Origin: Thalassolituus sp034111725 | GTDB lineage: Bacteria > Pseudomonadota > Gammaproteobacteria > Pseudomonadales > Oceanobacteraceae | Length of the DNA stretch: 18,154 nt | Direction: 5' to 3' | Assembly: GCF_034111725.1 (NCBI RefSeq) | Contig: NZ_JAWUWR010000029.1 | Coordinates: forward strand, 1 to 18,154 | Shown: one piece after another, positions 8,537 through 16,277 of the stretch | Layout of the letters: the number at the start of each line of letters is the position of its first letter | How positions within the stretch are numbered: position 1 is the stretch's first letter | Position numbers and translations under genes: made by a program | Notes under the pieces: generated by a model | What the model saw: only the letters and a program-made list of their open reading frames with translations | The model's database searches: none | What the model was told of the DNA's origin: nothing

Positions 8537-9544
8537 ATGACGGTGAATATTCAGCATCAAGTTGATTTAACCAGTGCCAATACACTTGGGCTTTCGGGCC
8601 GAGCAGCAGCGTTTGCGCATTACACATCGCTCGGCTCTCTAATCGAATTACAACAATCGGCTCGCGAATTAAACCTTCCTATGCGCGTACTGAGTGGCGG
8701 CAGCAATATTTTATTGGCGGAGCACGTCAATGCTTTGGTCATAAAACCCGCCGCAAACAATATTCGCTTAATTCGTGAAAATAATACCCACGCTTGGGTT
8801 GATGTGGATGCGGGCGTTGATTGGCATCAGTGGGTATGTGCCAGCATTAATTATGGTCACGGATTAGAGAACTTGGCATTAATACCGGGTTTGGTAGGCG
8901 CAGCACCCGTTCAGAATATCGGAGCGTACGGTGTTGAAGCTGGCGACTTTATTGAGCAGCTTGTTGGATACCAACTGAGTACCCAGCAGCTGCGAGTGCT
9001 GTCTGGTGACGAATGTCGTTTTAGCTATCGGAACTCGATATTTAAGCGCGAATTCAAGAATGATTTTGTGATTATGCGAGTGCGTTTTCGTCTGCAAAAA
9101 CACTTTACGCCGACATTAAATTACGCGCCGTTAGATCAACTTACTGCAGATCGCCTGACCCCCGCAGAATTAATTAACGCCGTTGTAGATGTGCGCAGTT
9201 CTAAACTGCCTGATCCAAAAATAATACCGAATGCCGGTTCGTTTTTTCACAATCCCGTTGTAACAGAAGTATTTGCGGTAGAGCTTCGTGAGCGCTTTCC
9301 AACTATGCCTCAATATGTGCAACCGGTCGGGGTAAAATTGGCGGCGGGGTGGTTGATTGATCAATGTGGTTTTAAAGGCAAAGCCTTTGGGCCAGTATCT
9401 ATGTATGAGAAACAAGCACTGGTATTAACCACCAGTAAAGGCGCAACATTATCCGATGTGCATAATTTGCAAAAAATAGTGCAAACCAAGGTATATAAAA
9501 CATTTGGTGTTTGGTTGGTGCCGGAGCCGCAGGTATTTGATTAG
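8537..9544 (+). CDS. murB: MurB, UDP-N-acetylenolpyruvoylglucosamine reductase
   Basis: 335-residue FAD/NADPH enzyme that makes UDP-N-acetylmuramate for peptidoglycan. The FAD-binding domain contains VLSGGSNILLAE and the flavin motif LIPGLVGAAPVQNIGAYG. Candidate catalytic residues are Arg165 (SYRNSIF), Ser235 (GSFFHNP), the proton donor, and Glu330 near the C-terminus (VPEPQVF). The presence of the Tyr-containing lid region and the length near 340 place it in the E. coli-like type I group. It is the last gene of the envelope set and ends before a hairpin terminator. Confidence 0.95.
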   Translation: MTVNIQHQVDLTSANTLGLSGRAAAFAHYTSLGSLIELQQSARELNLPMRVLSGGSNILLAEHVNALVIKPAANNIRLIRENNTHAWVDVDAGVDWHQWVCASINYGHGLENLALIPGLVGAAPVQNIGAYGVEAGDFIEQLVGYQLSTQQLRVLSGDECRFSYRNSIFKREFKNDFVIMRVRFRLQKHFTPTLNYAPLDQLTADRLTPAELINAVVDVRSSKLPDPKIIPNAGSFFHNPVVTEVFAVELRERFPTMPQYVQPVGVKLAAGWLIDQCGFKGKAFGPVSMYEKQALVLTTSKGATLSDVHNLQKIVQTKVYKTFGVWLVPEPQVFD

Positions 9545-9582
9545 TTAGTCTGCCGAATATCGAGACGAATTTTATAGCTAAT

Positions 9583-9618
9583 AAAAAAGCCTGTGCGGAT
9601 TCCCGTCCAGGCTTTTTT
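9583..9618. terminator. Bidirectional terminator between murB and lpxH
   Basis: An 11-bp stem made by six A plus GCCTG (9583-9593) and CAGGC plus six T (9608-9618), with an additional inner CGG/CCG pairing. Because the stem starts with A-run and ends with T-run, it works in both directions. It lies between two converging genes: murB ends at 9544 and lpxH at 9621. Confidence 0.9.
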
Positions 9619-9620
9619 AA

Positions 9621-10361
9621 TTAAAACGAGAACTTAGATAACTGCGGGGCTGAGTCTTTCTCCCAGCGAATCATCCAGCCATTCTCATCGCTCCAGTCTC
9701 CCAGAACAATACGCTCACGTTGCTCGCCGCTGAATTCCCATAAATGAGTATTCGGGCGATGCGTGTGGCCGTGAATCAAACGAGAGACACCAGCATTGGT
9801 CATGACGTTATCGACTTCGTCTTGCGTCACATCCATGATGTCATTCGCTTTCATTTGCTGGCTAGATTGGCTTTCAGCACGAGCGTGCGCGGCAAATGCC
9901 ACACGCGCTTCCATCGGCTTACTTAAAAAATCGGCTTTCCATAATGGATTGCGCAGCATTTGGCGCACCTTCATGTACTCAACGTCGCGAGTACATAAGC
10001 TATCACCATGCATCAGCAGGGCAGTGTCGTCACCTATGGTGATGACTGTCCCTTCATCAAGCAGTTTCGCGCCACATTCTTTGGCAAACTGTTCGCCCAT
10101 CAAAAAATCGCGATTACCGTGCATAAAGTACACGGCAATACCCGAATCACTCAGCTGCTTAAGCGAGTGTTTAATTCGCTCGCTCAGTTCATCTTGATAA
10201 TCATCGCCAAGCCAAGTTTCAAAAAAATCGCCAAGAATATAGAGCGACTCAGTAGCTTGAGCGCCTGCTTCCTTGAGACCCTTAAGTAAACCAAAGAAGC
10301 CTTCCGCCATTTTGGGGTGTCGGGCTTCAAGGTGAAGGTCTGAAATAAAATAATGAGCCAT
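9621..10361 (-). CDS. lpxH: LpxH, UDP-2,3-diacylglucosamine diphosphatase
   Basis: 246-residue calcineurin-like metallophosphatase that hydrolyses UDP-2,3-diacylglucosamine to lipid X in lipid A synthesis. Metal-ligand motifs are in order: ISDLHL (Asp8, His10), GDFFE (Asp45), GNRDF (Asn83, Arg84, Asp85), MHGD (His118), and HGHTHRP (His197, His199, His201). The length matches E. coli LpxH (240). It follows ppiB with a one-base TAATG overlap, the same ppiB-lpxH pairing seen in E. coli and Pseudomonas. This is a second lipid A gene in the window, but it is transcribed apart from lpxK. Confidence 0.95.
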   Translation of the reverse strand: MAHYFISDLHLEARHPKMAEGFFGLLKGLKEAGAQATESLYILGDFFETWLGDDYQDELSERIKHSLKQLSDSGIAVYFMHGNRDFLMGEQFAKECGAKLLDEGTVITIGDDTALLMHGDSLCTRDVEYMKVRQMLRNPLWKADFLSKPMEARVAFAAHARAESQSSQQMKANDIMDVTQDEVDNVMTNAGVSRLIHGHTHRPNTHLWEFSGEQRERIVLGDWSDENGWMIRWEKDSAPQLSKFSF

Positions 10362-10882
10362 TAGTCAGCCTGTGCAGCTTTCTCTGAATCTTCGATAACA
10401 ACCGCTTTCTCGATGATTACATCGTCAGCAGGAACGTCTTGGTGGCCCATTTTCGTGGTGGTGCGAACCGCTTTGATGCGGTTAACCACATCCATACCGT
10501 CAACCACTTCACCGAATACCGCGTAACCCCAGCCTTGAGAGTCTTTTGCTGTGTGGTTTAAGAACGTGTTGTCAGCAACGTTGATAAAGAACTGCGCGCT
10601 CGCAGAGTGTGGGTCCATGGTACGAGCCATAGCCAAGGTGCCTTTGGTGTTCTTTAGTCCGTTGTCTGCTTCGTTTTCGATACTGTCGTTGGTTTCTTTG
10701 CTCTTCATGCCCGGCTCAAAACCGCCACCTTGAACCATGAAACCGTCGATAACACGGTGAAAAATCACGCCATCATAGAAGCCTTCTTTTACATACTTTT
10801 CGAAGTTTGCAGCGGTTTTTGGCGCTTTTTCGAAGTTCAGTTCAATTTTGATGTCGCCGAAGTTGGTTTTTAGCAGGATCAT
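10361..10882 (-). CDS. ppiB: PpiB, cytoplasmic cyclophilin peptidyl-prolyl isomerase
   Basis: 173-residue cyclophilin without a signal peptide, so cytoplasmic. Conserved active-site positions are FHRVIDGFMVQGG (Phe41, His42, Arg43, Gln51) and SAQFFINV (Gln97, Phe98, Phe99), plus FLNHTAKDSQGWGYAVFGEV. It catalyses cis-trans isomerisation of prolyl bonds. The C-terminal tail after VIIEKAVVIE is a short Ala/Asp/Glu extension. It is divergent from glnS and probably leads a ppiB-lpxH operon; the shared stretch between the two starts is 166 bases. Confidence 0.94.
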   Translation of the reverse strand: MILLKTNFGDIKIELNFEKAPKTAANFEKYVKEGFYDGVIFHRVIDGFMVQGGGFEPGMKSKETNDSIENEADNGLKNTKGTLAMARTMDPHSASAQFFINVADNTFLNHTAKDSQGWGYAVFGEVVDGMDVVNRIKAVRTTTKMGHQDVPADDVIIEKAVVIEDSEKAAQAD

Positions 10883-11048
10883 CTTGTGCCTCAGAGTTAG
10901 AAATCGAGTATCCCTATACGGGATGGAACGCGTATAATACCGCCTTTTTCGCGGCCTTACAGCGCCGACGCGGTTTCTTGTTGTTGAAATAGGTTATTTT
11001 CTCAGCAAAACACGAATTCGTATTGAAACCTGTACCAATACTTTATGG
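10883..11048. promoter_or_regulatory. Divergent promoter region of ppiB-lpxH and glnS-cysS
   Basis: 166 bases between divergent starts. A perfect TATAAT is seen at 10933-10938 on the plus strand, suiting glnS, but no convincing -35 lies 17 bases upstream. On the minus strand TATAGG-like and TATTAT elements are possible for ppiB. A G/C-rich palindromic stretch around 10945-10975 (CGCGGC and GCCGACGCGG) follows. Exact start sites cannot be fixed by eye. Confidence 0.4.
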
Positions 11049-12737
11049 ATGGTTATGACTGATACAACTGCCAACACAGCGAATACTAGCGCTAACTTTA
11101 TCGCTAAAATTATTCAAGATGACCTCGATAACGGGCGCGTCACTGAGGTGGTTACTCGTTTCCCGCCCGAGCCGAACGGTTATTTACACGTGGGCCATGC
11201 TAAGTCGGTATGTTTGAACTTCGGCTTGGCTGAGCAGTTTGGTGGTCGTTGTAACCTGCGTTTTGACGACACCAACCCAGAGAAAGAAAGCCAAGAATTT
11301 ATCAACGCCATCAAAGATGACATCACTTGGTTGGGCTTTCAGTGGGCGGGCGAGATTCATTACGCTTCCGATTACTTCGATCAACTGCACGACTGGGCCG
11401 TCAATCTGATTGAATCGGGCAATGCCTACGTGTGTGATTTGTCGGCTGATCAAGCGCGCGAATACCGTGGCACCCTGACCGAAGCCGGTAAGCCAAGCCC
11501 ATACCGCGAGCGCAGCGTTGCTGAAAACCTAGACTTGTTTGCTCGCATGCGTGCTGGCGAATTCGACGAAGGCGCTAAGGTATTGCGCGCTAAAATCGAC
11601 ATGGCATCGCCTAACATGAATATGCGCGATCCGATTTTGTATCGCATTCGTAAGGTTCATCATCACCAAACTGGCGACAAGTGGTGCATCTACCCGAACT
11701 ACGATTTTACTCATGGCCAATCGGATGCGATTGAAGGCATTACACACTCAGTGTGTACTCTTGAGTTTGAAGATCACCGTCCGCTGTATGAATGGTTCTT
11801 GGCCAACTTGCCAGTGCCTGCGCAGCCGCGTCAGTATGAATTTGGTCGGTTAAACCTCGACTACACCGTGACCTCTAAGCGCAAGCTAAAATCCTTGGTT
11901 GATGAGAAAGTGGTTGCCGGTTGGGATGACCCACGTATGCCGACTATCTCTGGTATGCGCCGTCGTGGTTTTACCCCGCGCTCGGTACGTAACTTTTGCG
12001 ACATGATTGGTGTGAGCCGTAGCGATGGCATGGTCGATGTGGCTATGCTAGAACACGCCCTGCGTGACGACCTGAACAAAAACGCACCACGCGCCATGTG
12101 CGTGATTAATCCGCTTAAAGTCGTGATTGAAAACCTGCCAGCAGATCATTTAGAAATGGTCGCTGCGGATTATCACCACGAGCTGGATTTGGGTGCGCGT
12201 GATATGCCGTTTACCCGCGAAATCTTTATCGATCAAGACGACTTTAAAGAAGAATACAGCAAGAAATTCAAAAAGAAATTTACCCCAGGTAAGCGTATCC
12301 GTTTGCGTCATTCATATGTAATTGAAGCAACCAGCTACGACAAAGACGAGCAGGGCAATGTTGTGCTGGTGCGCGCCAACCTGATCGAAGGCACACTCGG
12401 TACAAATCCAGCCGATGGCGATAATCCAAAAGGCGTTGTGCATTGGGTGTCGGCCTCTCACGGCATACCAGCCGAGCTGCGTTTATACGAGCGCTTATTT
12501 ACCCATGCGTCGCCAGATAAAACCGACGGCGACTTTATGGAATACGTGAATACCGATTCACTCAAAGTGGTCACCGCATGGGTAGAACCGGCATTGGCCA
12601 ACGTCGGCCCAGAAAGCAACTTCCAGTTTGAGCGCGAAGGCTATTACGTATCGGATCGTTACGATCACGCCGCGGATAAGCCAGTATTCAACCTCACCAT
12701 CGGTTTGCGTGAAGACAAATCACTGACAGAAGAATAA
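11049..12737 (+). CDS. glnS: GlnS, glutaminyl-tRNA synthetase
   Basis: 562-residue class I aminoacyl-tRNA synthetase (E. coli 554). The HIGH-type motif is HVGH (residues 47-50) in PPEPNGYLHVGHAKS, followed by LRFDDTNPEKE. The KMSKS-type motif is VTSKRKL (274-280). The C-terminal anticodon-binding beta-barrels contain KGVVHWVSA and the terminal FNLTIGLREDKS typical of GlnRS rather than GluRS. Three nearby ATGs occur (11045, 11049, 11055); only 11049 and 11055 are in frame and no strong Shine-Dalgarno sequence decides between them, so the start could be two codons later. It is followed after 8 bases by cysS, as in Pseudomonas. Confidence 0.95.
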   Translation: MVMTDTTANTANTSANFIAKIIQDDLDNGRVTEVVTRFPPEPNGYLHVGHAKSVCLNFGLAEQFGGRCNLRFDDTNPEKESQEFINAIKDDITWLGFQWAGEIHYASDYFDQLHDWAVNLIESGNAYVCDLSADQAREYRGTLTEAGKPSPYRERSVAENLDLFARMRAGEFDEGAKVLRAKIDMASPNMNMRDPILYRIRKVHHHQTGDKWCIYPNYDFTHGQSDAIEGITHSVCTLEFEDHRPLYEWFLANLPVPAQPRQYEFGRLNLDYTVTSKRKLKSLVDEKVVAGWDDPRMPTISGMRRRGFTPRSVRNFCDMIGVSRSDGMVDVAMLEHALRDDLNKNAPRAMCVINPLKVVIENLPADHLEMVAADYHHELDLGARDMPFTREIFIDQDDFKEEYSKKFKKKFTPGKRIRLRHSYVIEATSYDKDEQGNVVLVRANLIEGTLGTNPADGDNPKGVVHWVSASHGIPAELRLYERLFTHASPDKTDGDFMEYVNTDSLKVVTAWVEPALANVGPESNFQFEREGYYVSDRYDHAADKPVFNLTIGLREDKSLTEE

Positions 12738-12745
12738 GGAACACC

Positions 12746-14128
12746 ATGAGCTTGCAGATATACAACACACTCACTCGCCAGAAAGAGACTTTTAAGCCCT
12801 TAGTAGAGGGTAAGGTCGGCATGTATGTGTGTGGCATGACGGTTTACGACTTCTGTCATTTGGGTCATGCGCGAGCGTTCTTAGCCTTTGATTTGATCGT
12901 GCGTTATATGCGTCATATCGGGCTGGACGTGAACTACATTCGTAACGTCACCGATATCGACGACAAAATCATCAAGCGCGCCAATGAAAATGGCGAACCG
13001 TTTTTAGATTTAGTCGATCGCTTTGCCAACGCCATGAACGAAGACTTCGATCAACTCGGCATTGGCCGCCCAACGCACGAACCTCGCGCCACGGCGCACA
13101 TCGACGACATTATTAAATTAGTAAGCACCTTGATTGATAAAGGCTTTGCCTACGCTGTGCCTAACGGCGACGTGTATTACCGCGTGCGCAAATTCGACGG
13201 TTACGGCAAACTCTCGGGCAAAGTACTGGATGATCTTGAAGCAGGTTCGCGTGTTGACGTTGATACCGACAAAGAAGACCCACTCGATTTCGTATTGTGG
13301 AAAGCCGCTAAACCAGACGAGCCACATTGGGAATCGCCATGGGGCATTGGTCGACCGGGCTGGCACATCGAATGTTCGGCCATGTCGACTTGCTGCTTAG
13401 GCGAAACTTTCGATATTCATGGCGGTGGGCCAGACCTTAAATTCCCGCACCATGAAAACGAAATTGCCCAAAGCGAAGCCGCCACCGGTAAAACTTACGC
13501 CAATACCTGGATACATGCCGGTGCATTGCGTTTAGGCGAAGAAAAAATGTCTAAATCATTAGGCAACTTCTTTACCATTCGCGATATTTTGGAAAAATAC
13601 GACGGCGAAGTGGTGCGCTTCTTCTTGATCTCAAGCCATTACCGCTCGCACGTAAGCTATATGGATAACAGCCTTGATGACGCGCACGGCAAACTCGCGC
13701 GTTTTTACAACGCGTTATCCAGCGTTGAAACCGGCGGCGTTGTATTAGACGTTAAAGACCTAGATAACGATTACTCAGCGCGCTTCCATACCGCGATGGA
13801 CGACGACTTTAATACCCCAGAAGCCATTGCCGCTTTATTCGACCTTGTGCGCGAAGTGAATAAAACCACCGGCGAAGAACAGCTCGCATTAGCAGGCCAG
13901 TTAAAATACTTAGGCGGCGTATTAGGTTGCCTACAAGCCGACCCGCAAACGTTTTTGCAAGCCGGTGCTGGCGACGAAGCCGCATGGATTGAAGAAATGA
14001 TCGCCAAGCGTATCGCCGCGAAAAAAGCCAAAGACTTCGCCACCGCCGATGCGGTACGTGATGAACTGGTTGCCAAAGGCATAGTATTAAAAGACGGGCC
14101 AGAAGGGACGGTTTGGACTAAATCGTAA
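12746..14128 (+). CDS. cysS: CysS, cysteinyl-tRNA synthetase
   Basis: 460-residue class I synthetase, nearly the same length as E. coli CysRS. The zinc ligand Cys29 (YVCGMTVYD) precedes the HIGH motif HLGH (38-41). GWHIECSAMS and HHENEIAQSE give the other zinc ligands, and KMSKS is at 267-271 followed by LGNF. The C-terminal helical anticodon domain contains RIAAKKAKDFATADAVRDEL. AAGGA just before the start acts as ribosome site and links it to glnS. The cysS end marks the border between ordinary chromosomal genes and the AT-rich accessory region. Confidence 0.96.
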   Translation: MSLQIYNTLTRQKETFKPLVEGKVGMYVCGMTVYDFCHLGHARAFLAFDLIVRYMRHIGLDVNYIRNVTDIDDKIIKRANENGEPFLDLVDRFANAMNEDFDQLGIGRPTHEPRATAHIDDIIKLVSTLIDKGFAYAVPNGDVYYRVRKFDGYGKLSGKVLDDLEAGSRVDVDTDKEDPLDFVLWKAAKPDEPHWESPWGIGRPGWHIECSAMSTCCLGETFDIHGGGPDLKFPHHENEIAQSEAATGKTYANTWIHAGALRLGEEKMSKSLGNFFTIRDILEKYDGEVVRFFLISSHYRSHVSYMDNSLDDAHGKLARFYNALSSVETGGVVLDVKDLDNDYSARFHTAMDDDFNTPEAIAALFDLVREVNKTTGEEQLALAGQLKYLGGVLGCLQADPQTFLQAGAGDEAAWIEEMIAKRIAAKKAKDFATADAVRDELVAKGIVLKDGPEGTVWTKS

Positions 14129-14151
14129 CGGGTTTGGTTGGTTGAAAAACG

Positions 14152-14178
14152 AAACGCCGGGCAATGCCCGGCGTTTTT
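14152..14178 (+). terminator. Rho-independent terminator after cysS
   Basis: A perfect stem (ACGCCGGGC at 14154-14162 with GCCCGGCGT at 14166-14174, extended by A/T pairs) with a three-base loop runs into TTTTT. It lies 25 bases after cysS and separates the housekeeping operon from the retron. Confidence 0.95.
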
Positions 14179-14276
14179 GTGTTTGTTGTTTTAAAGATTA
14201 CGAAGTGAATCTTATGACCTTAGGGTGTGTATAACCGGTATAGTAGTTGTTTTATATATGTACTAGAATGGGCCTC

Positions 14277-14288
14277 GGCTTATGGGCA
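14277..14288 (+). repeat. Retron a1 inverted repeat
   Basis: GGCTTATGGGCA, the exact reverse complement of the a2 copy at 14394-14405. In retrons the a1/a2 duplex holds the RNA ends together and places the branching G next to the reverse-transcription start. Confidence 0.88.
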
Positions 14289-14393
14289 GATTTTTAGTTC
14301 GCGTTTCGCGATCAGTGAAAAAATTGTCCGTTCGGATTGCCTCATATAGTATGTCCATATGCTTATAGAGAATATATACATACGGCCTAGGAG

Positions 14394-14405
14394 TGCCCAT
14401 AAGCC
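14394..14405 (+). repeat. Retron a2 inverted repeat
   Basis: TGCCCATAAGCC, perfect partner of a1, ending 21 bases before the reverse transcriptase start. Reverse transcription should begin just upstream of this repeat. Confidence 0.88.
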
Positions 14406-14426
14406 ACCACTAATATGGTGTATTGA

Positions 14427-16277
14427 ATGTCAAAGCTTAAATGCTTGAAATCGGTCTCTACCAAGCCTGATTTTGCGAATATTTTAGGGGTGGATGCTGC
14501 TTTTTTAACTCGTTGTTTATATGTTAATAAGCCGGAAACTCAATACCATCAATTCTCCATTCCTAAAAAATCTGGAGGCTCAAGAGTTATCAGTGCGCCA
14601 TCCGGAGAACTGAAGAGCCTTCAAAAAAACTTATCTAATCTTTTACTAGACTGCATTGATGAACTTAATGCTAAGAGGTATCCAAGCTCGCAGTGGTCAA
14701 ATCCCAAGCTTCGGAAAAATGGCGAATCAGATTATGCAGCCGAAGTATTAAAGATCAAAATCCCCACAGTAGAGACAAAGCAACCTTCTTTGTCTCACGG
14801 TTTTGTAAGGGAACGATCTATAATTACTAATGCGATGATGCATATAGGCAAGAAGCACGTGCTTAATATTGACTTAAAAGATTTTTTTGATAGTTTTAAC
14901 TTTGGTCGAGTGCGCGGGTTTTTCATTAAGAATGTCAACTTCCAGTTGGATCCCGATATTGCGACTGTCATTGCACAGATAGCCTGTTATGACAATAAGC
15001 TCCCACAAGGAAGTCCATGCTCCCCCGTAATAACTAATTTAATTACTCATAGTTTAGATATACGTTTGTCATCTTTAGCCAGAAAGTATAAATGTACTTA
15101 TACGAGATATGCTGACGATATCACTTTCTCTACGCGGGAAGCAGAGTTTCCTTTTCAAATAATGAGGCAAAATTCTAATGGATACTTAGCTGGAAAAAGA
15201 TTAAAACGTGAAGTTCAAAGGGCGGGTTTTGCTATTAATAGCAAAAAAACGCGCATCCAATTCAAAAGCTCAAGGCAAGACGTTACTGGTCTTGTGGTAA
15301 ATAAAAAGCCTAATACCAAAAAAGAATATTGGCGTTTAGCTAGGGCAAAGTGCAATAGACTATTTAAAACCGGTAGGTTTACATCGGTCAAAAATGGTAT
15401 TGAGGTCGAAGGTAATCTTGATGTTTTAGAAGGGCAATTGAACTTTATTGATCAAGTAGATCACTATAATCGTTTGAGGCAAAAGCCTCCATTAATTTCT
15501 GAGTATTCTCTAAATAATTTCGGGAAATATACTAAGAAATTACTCACGGGAAGGGAGAAGACATTTAGTCAATTTCTATATTACCGCCTATTTTGTGGTA
15601 ATGAAAAACCTACAATTTTGTGTGAAGGGAAAACTGATAATATCTATTTGAAAGCTGCAATTAGTGAACTGAGTGAAAGCTACCCTTTATTGGCTGGTTT
15701 TAAAGGTGGGGAGTATGAACTTTTAATTCGTTTTGTTGAGTACTCTAAGCGAACACGCTTTCTTCTGGAAATATTTGGTGGTGCAGATTATCTTTTTGGT
15801 TTTATTTCTAACTTTGAAAAAAATATGAAGTTGTATGAAGCGATTGAACCAAAAAATCCGGTAATTATATTCTTAGATAATGATGAAGGTCCGCAGCAGA
15901 TTGTTAATCTACTAAAATCAAAAAAATTCATTGATAAAATTGAAGTTGTACCATTGAATTCAAATGGAAGTAATGATGTGAGGCAGGCTAGCTTTATACA
16001 TGTGGTTAAGAATTTATATGTTATTTTTACTCCTTTAATCAATGGTGCTGAAAAAACTGATATAGAGTTTTGTTTCGACGATAAGACTAGGCTTATTAAG
16101 CACGCAAATGGAAAGTTTTTTAATACAGTGAAGGATCGAGATTCTGCTAAAGACTTGAGTAAGGATTCATTCGCAACACATATCATCAAAGAACATAAAT
16201 CGAGTATTGACTTTACCGGACTGAAACCATTGCTGGACTCTATGGTAAGCGTGATCAACCACTACAAAAATAAATAA
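14427..16277 (+). CDS. Retron reverse transcriptase fused to a C-terminal TOPRIM-like domain (Ec67/Eco2 type)
   Basis: 616-residue fusion protein. The N-terminal RT domain (about 1-320) carries IPKKSGGSRVISAP, the retron motif NAMMH (Asn135-His139, NAxxH), catalytic Asp149 in NIDLKDFFDSF, LPQGSPCSP, YADD (228-231) with catalytic Asp230 and Asp231, and the retron VTG (286-288). The C-terminal part (about 395-616) looks TOPRIM-like: CEGKTD (Glu400, Asp404) and VIIFLDNDEG (Asp484, Asp486). This layout, RT plus TOPRIM with the ncRNA upstream, matches retron Ec67/Eco2 (about 586 residues by recall), whose C-terminus was once read as RNase H. RT primes msDNA on its own RNA; the TOPRIM part is the presumed toxic nuclease effector in phage defence. 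The gene is AT-rich, unlike cysS. The Shine-Dalgarno sequence is weak. No separate effector gene is needed in this type. Confidence 0.93.
   Translation: MSKLKCLKSVSTKPDFANILGVDAAFLTRCLYVNKPETQYHQFSIPKKSGGSRVISAPSGELKSLQKNLSNLLLDCIDELNAKRYPSSQWSNPKLRKNGESDYAAEVLKIKIPTVETKQPSLSHGFVRERSIITNAMMHIGKKHVLNIDLKDFFDSFNFGRVRGFFIKNVNFQLDPDIATVIAQIACYDNKLPQGSPCSPVITNLITHSLDIRLSSLARKYKCTYTRYADDITFSTREAEFPFQIMRQNSNGYLAGKRLKREVQRAGFAINSKKTRIQFKSSRQDVTGLVVNKKPNTKKEYWRLARAKCNRLFKTGRFTSVKNGIEVEGNLDVLEGQLNFIDQVDHYNRLRQKPPLISEYSLNNFGKYTKKLLTGREKTFSQFLYYRLFCGNEKPTILCEGKTDNIYLKAAISELSESYPLLAGFKGGEYELLIRFVEYSKRTRFLLEIFGGADYLFGFISNFEKNMKLYEAIEPKNPVIIFLDNDEGPQQIVNLLKSKKFIDKIEVVPLNSNGSNDVRQASFIHVVKNLYVIFTPLINGAEKTDIEFCFDDKTRLIKHANGKFFNTVKDRDSAKDLSKDSFATHIIKEHKSSIDFTGLKPLLDSMVSVINHYKNK

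Larger units (their letters stand above)
14277..14405 (+). ncRNA. Retron msr-msd noncoding RNA (template for msDNA)
   Basis: Retron RNA predicted from structure and position directly before a retron reverse transcriptase. The ends form a perfect 12-bp inverted repeat: a1 GGCTTATGGGCA (14277-14288) and a2 TGCCCATAAGCC (14394-14405). G14289, right after a1, is the likely branching guanosine. The msr part holds a TCGCG/CGCGA hairpin with TTT loop (14299-14311) and a second small hairpin with TCC/GGA stem (14327-14336). The msd part holds a longer hairpin: GTATGT (14349-14354) pairs with ACATAC (14378-14383), continued by ATAT/ATAT after a two-C bulge. The reverse-transcribed part would be roughly 14338-14393, giving a short msDNA near 55-60 nt. 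The GCAGATTT just inside a1 and AGGAGTGCC at a2 resemble what I recall of Ec67 RNA; this needs alignment. The promoter is not evident. Confidence 0.88.

Noticed and set aside
14194..14213. AAGATT/AATCTT inverted repeat as part of the retron RNA
   Set aside because: It lies some 65 bases before a1, is only six bases long, and has no counterpart after a2; chance or an operator cannot be told apart.
14130..14276. tRNA gene downstream of cysS that could serve as an integration site
   Set aside because: No cloverleaf, T-loop GGTTCRA or CCA-like end is visible between the terminator and the retron RNA.
15788..16258. 156-codon open frame on the minus strand inside the retron gene
   Set aside because: It is antisense to the TOPRIM coding part, Leu/Ser-rich, with no recognisable motif; a shadow of AT-rich coding sequence.
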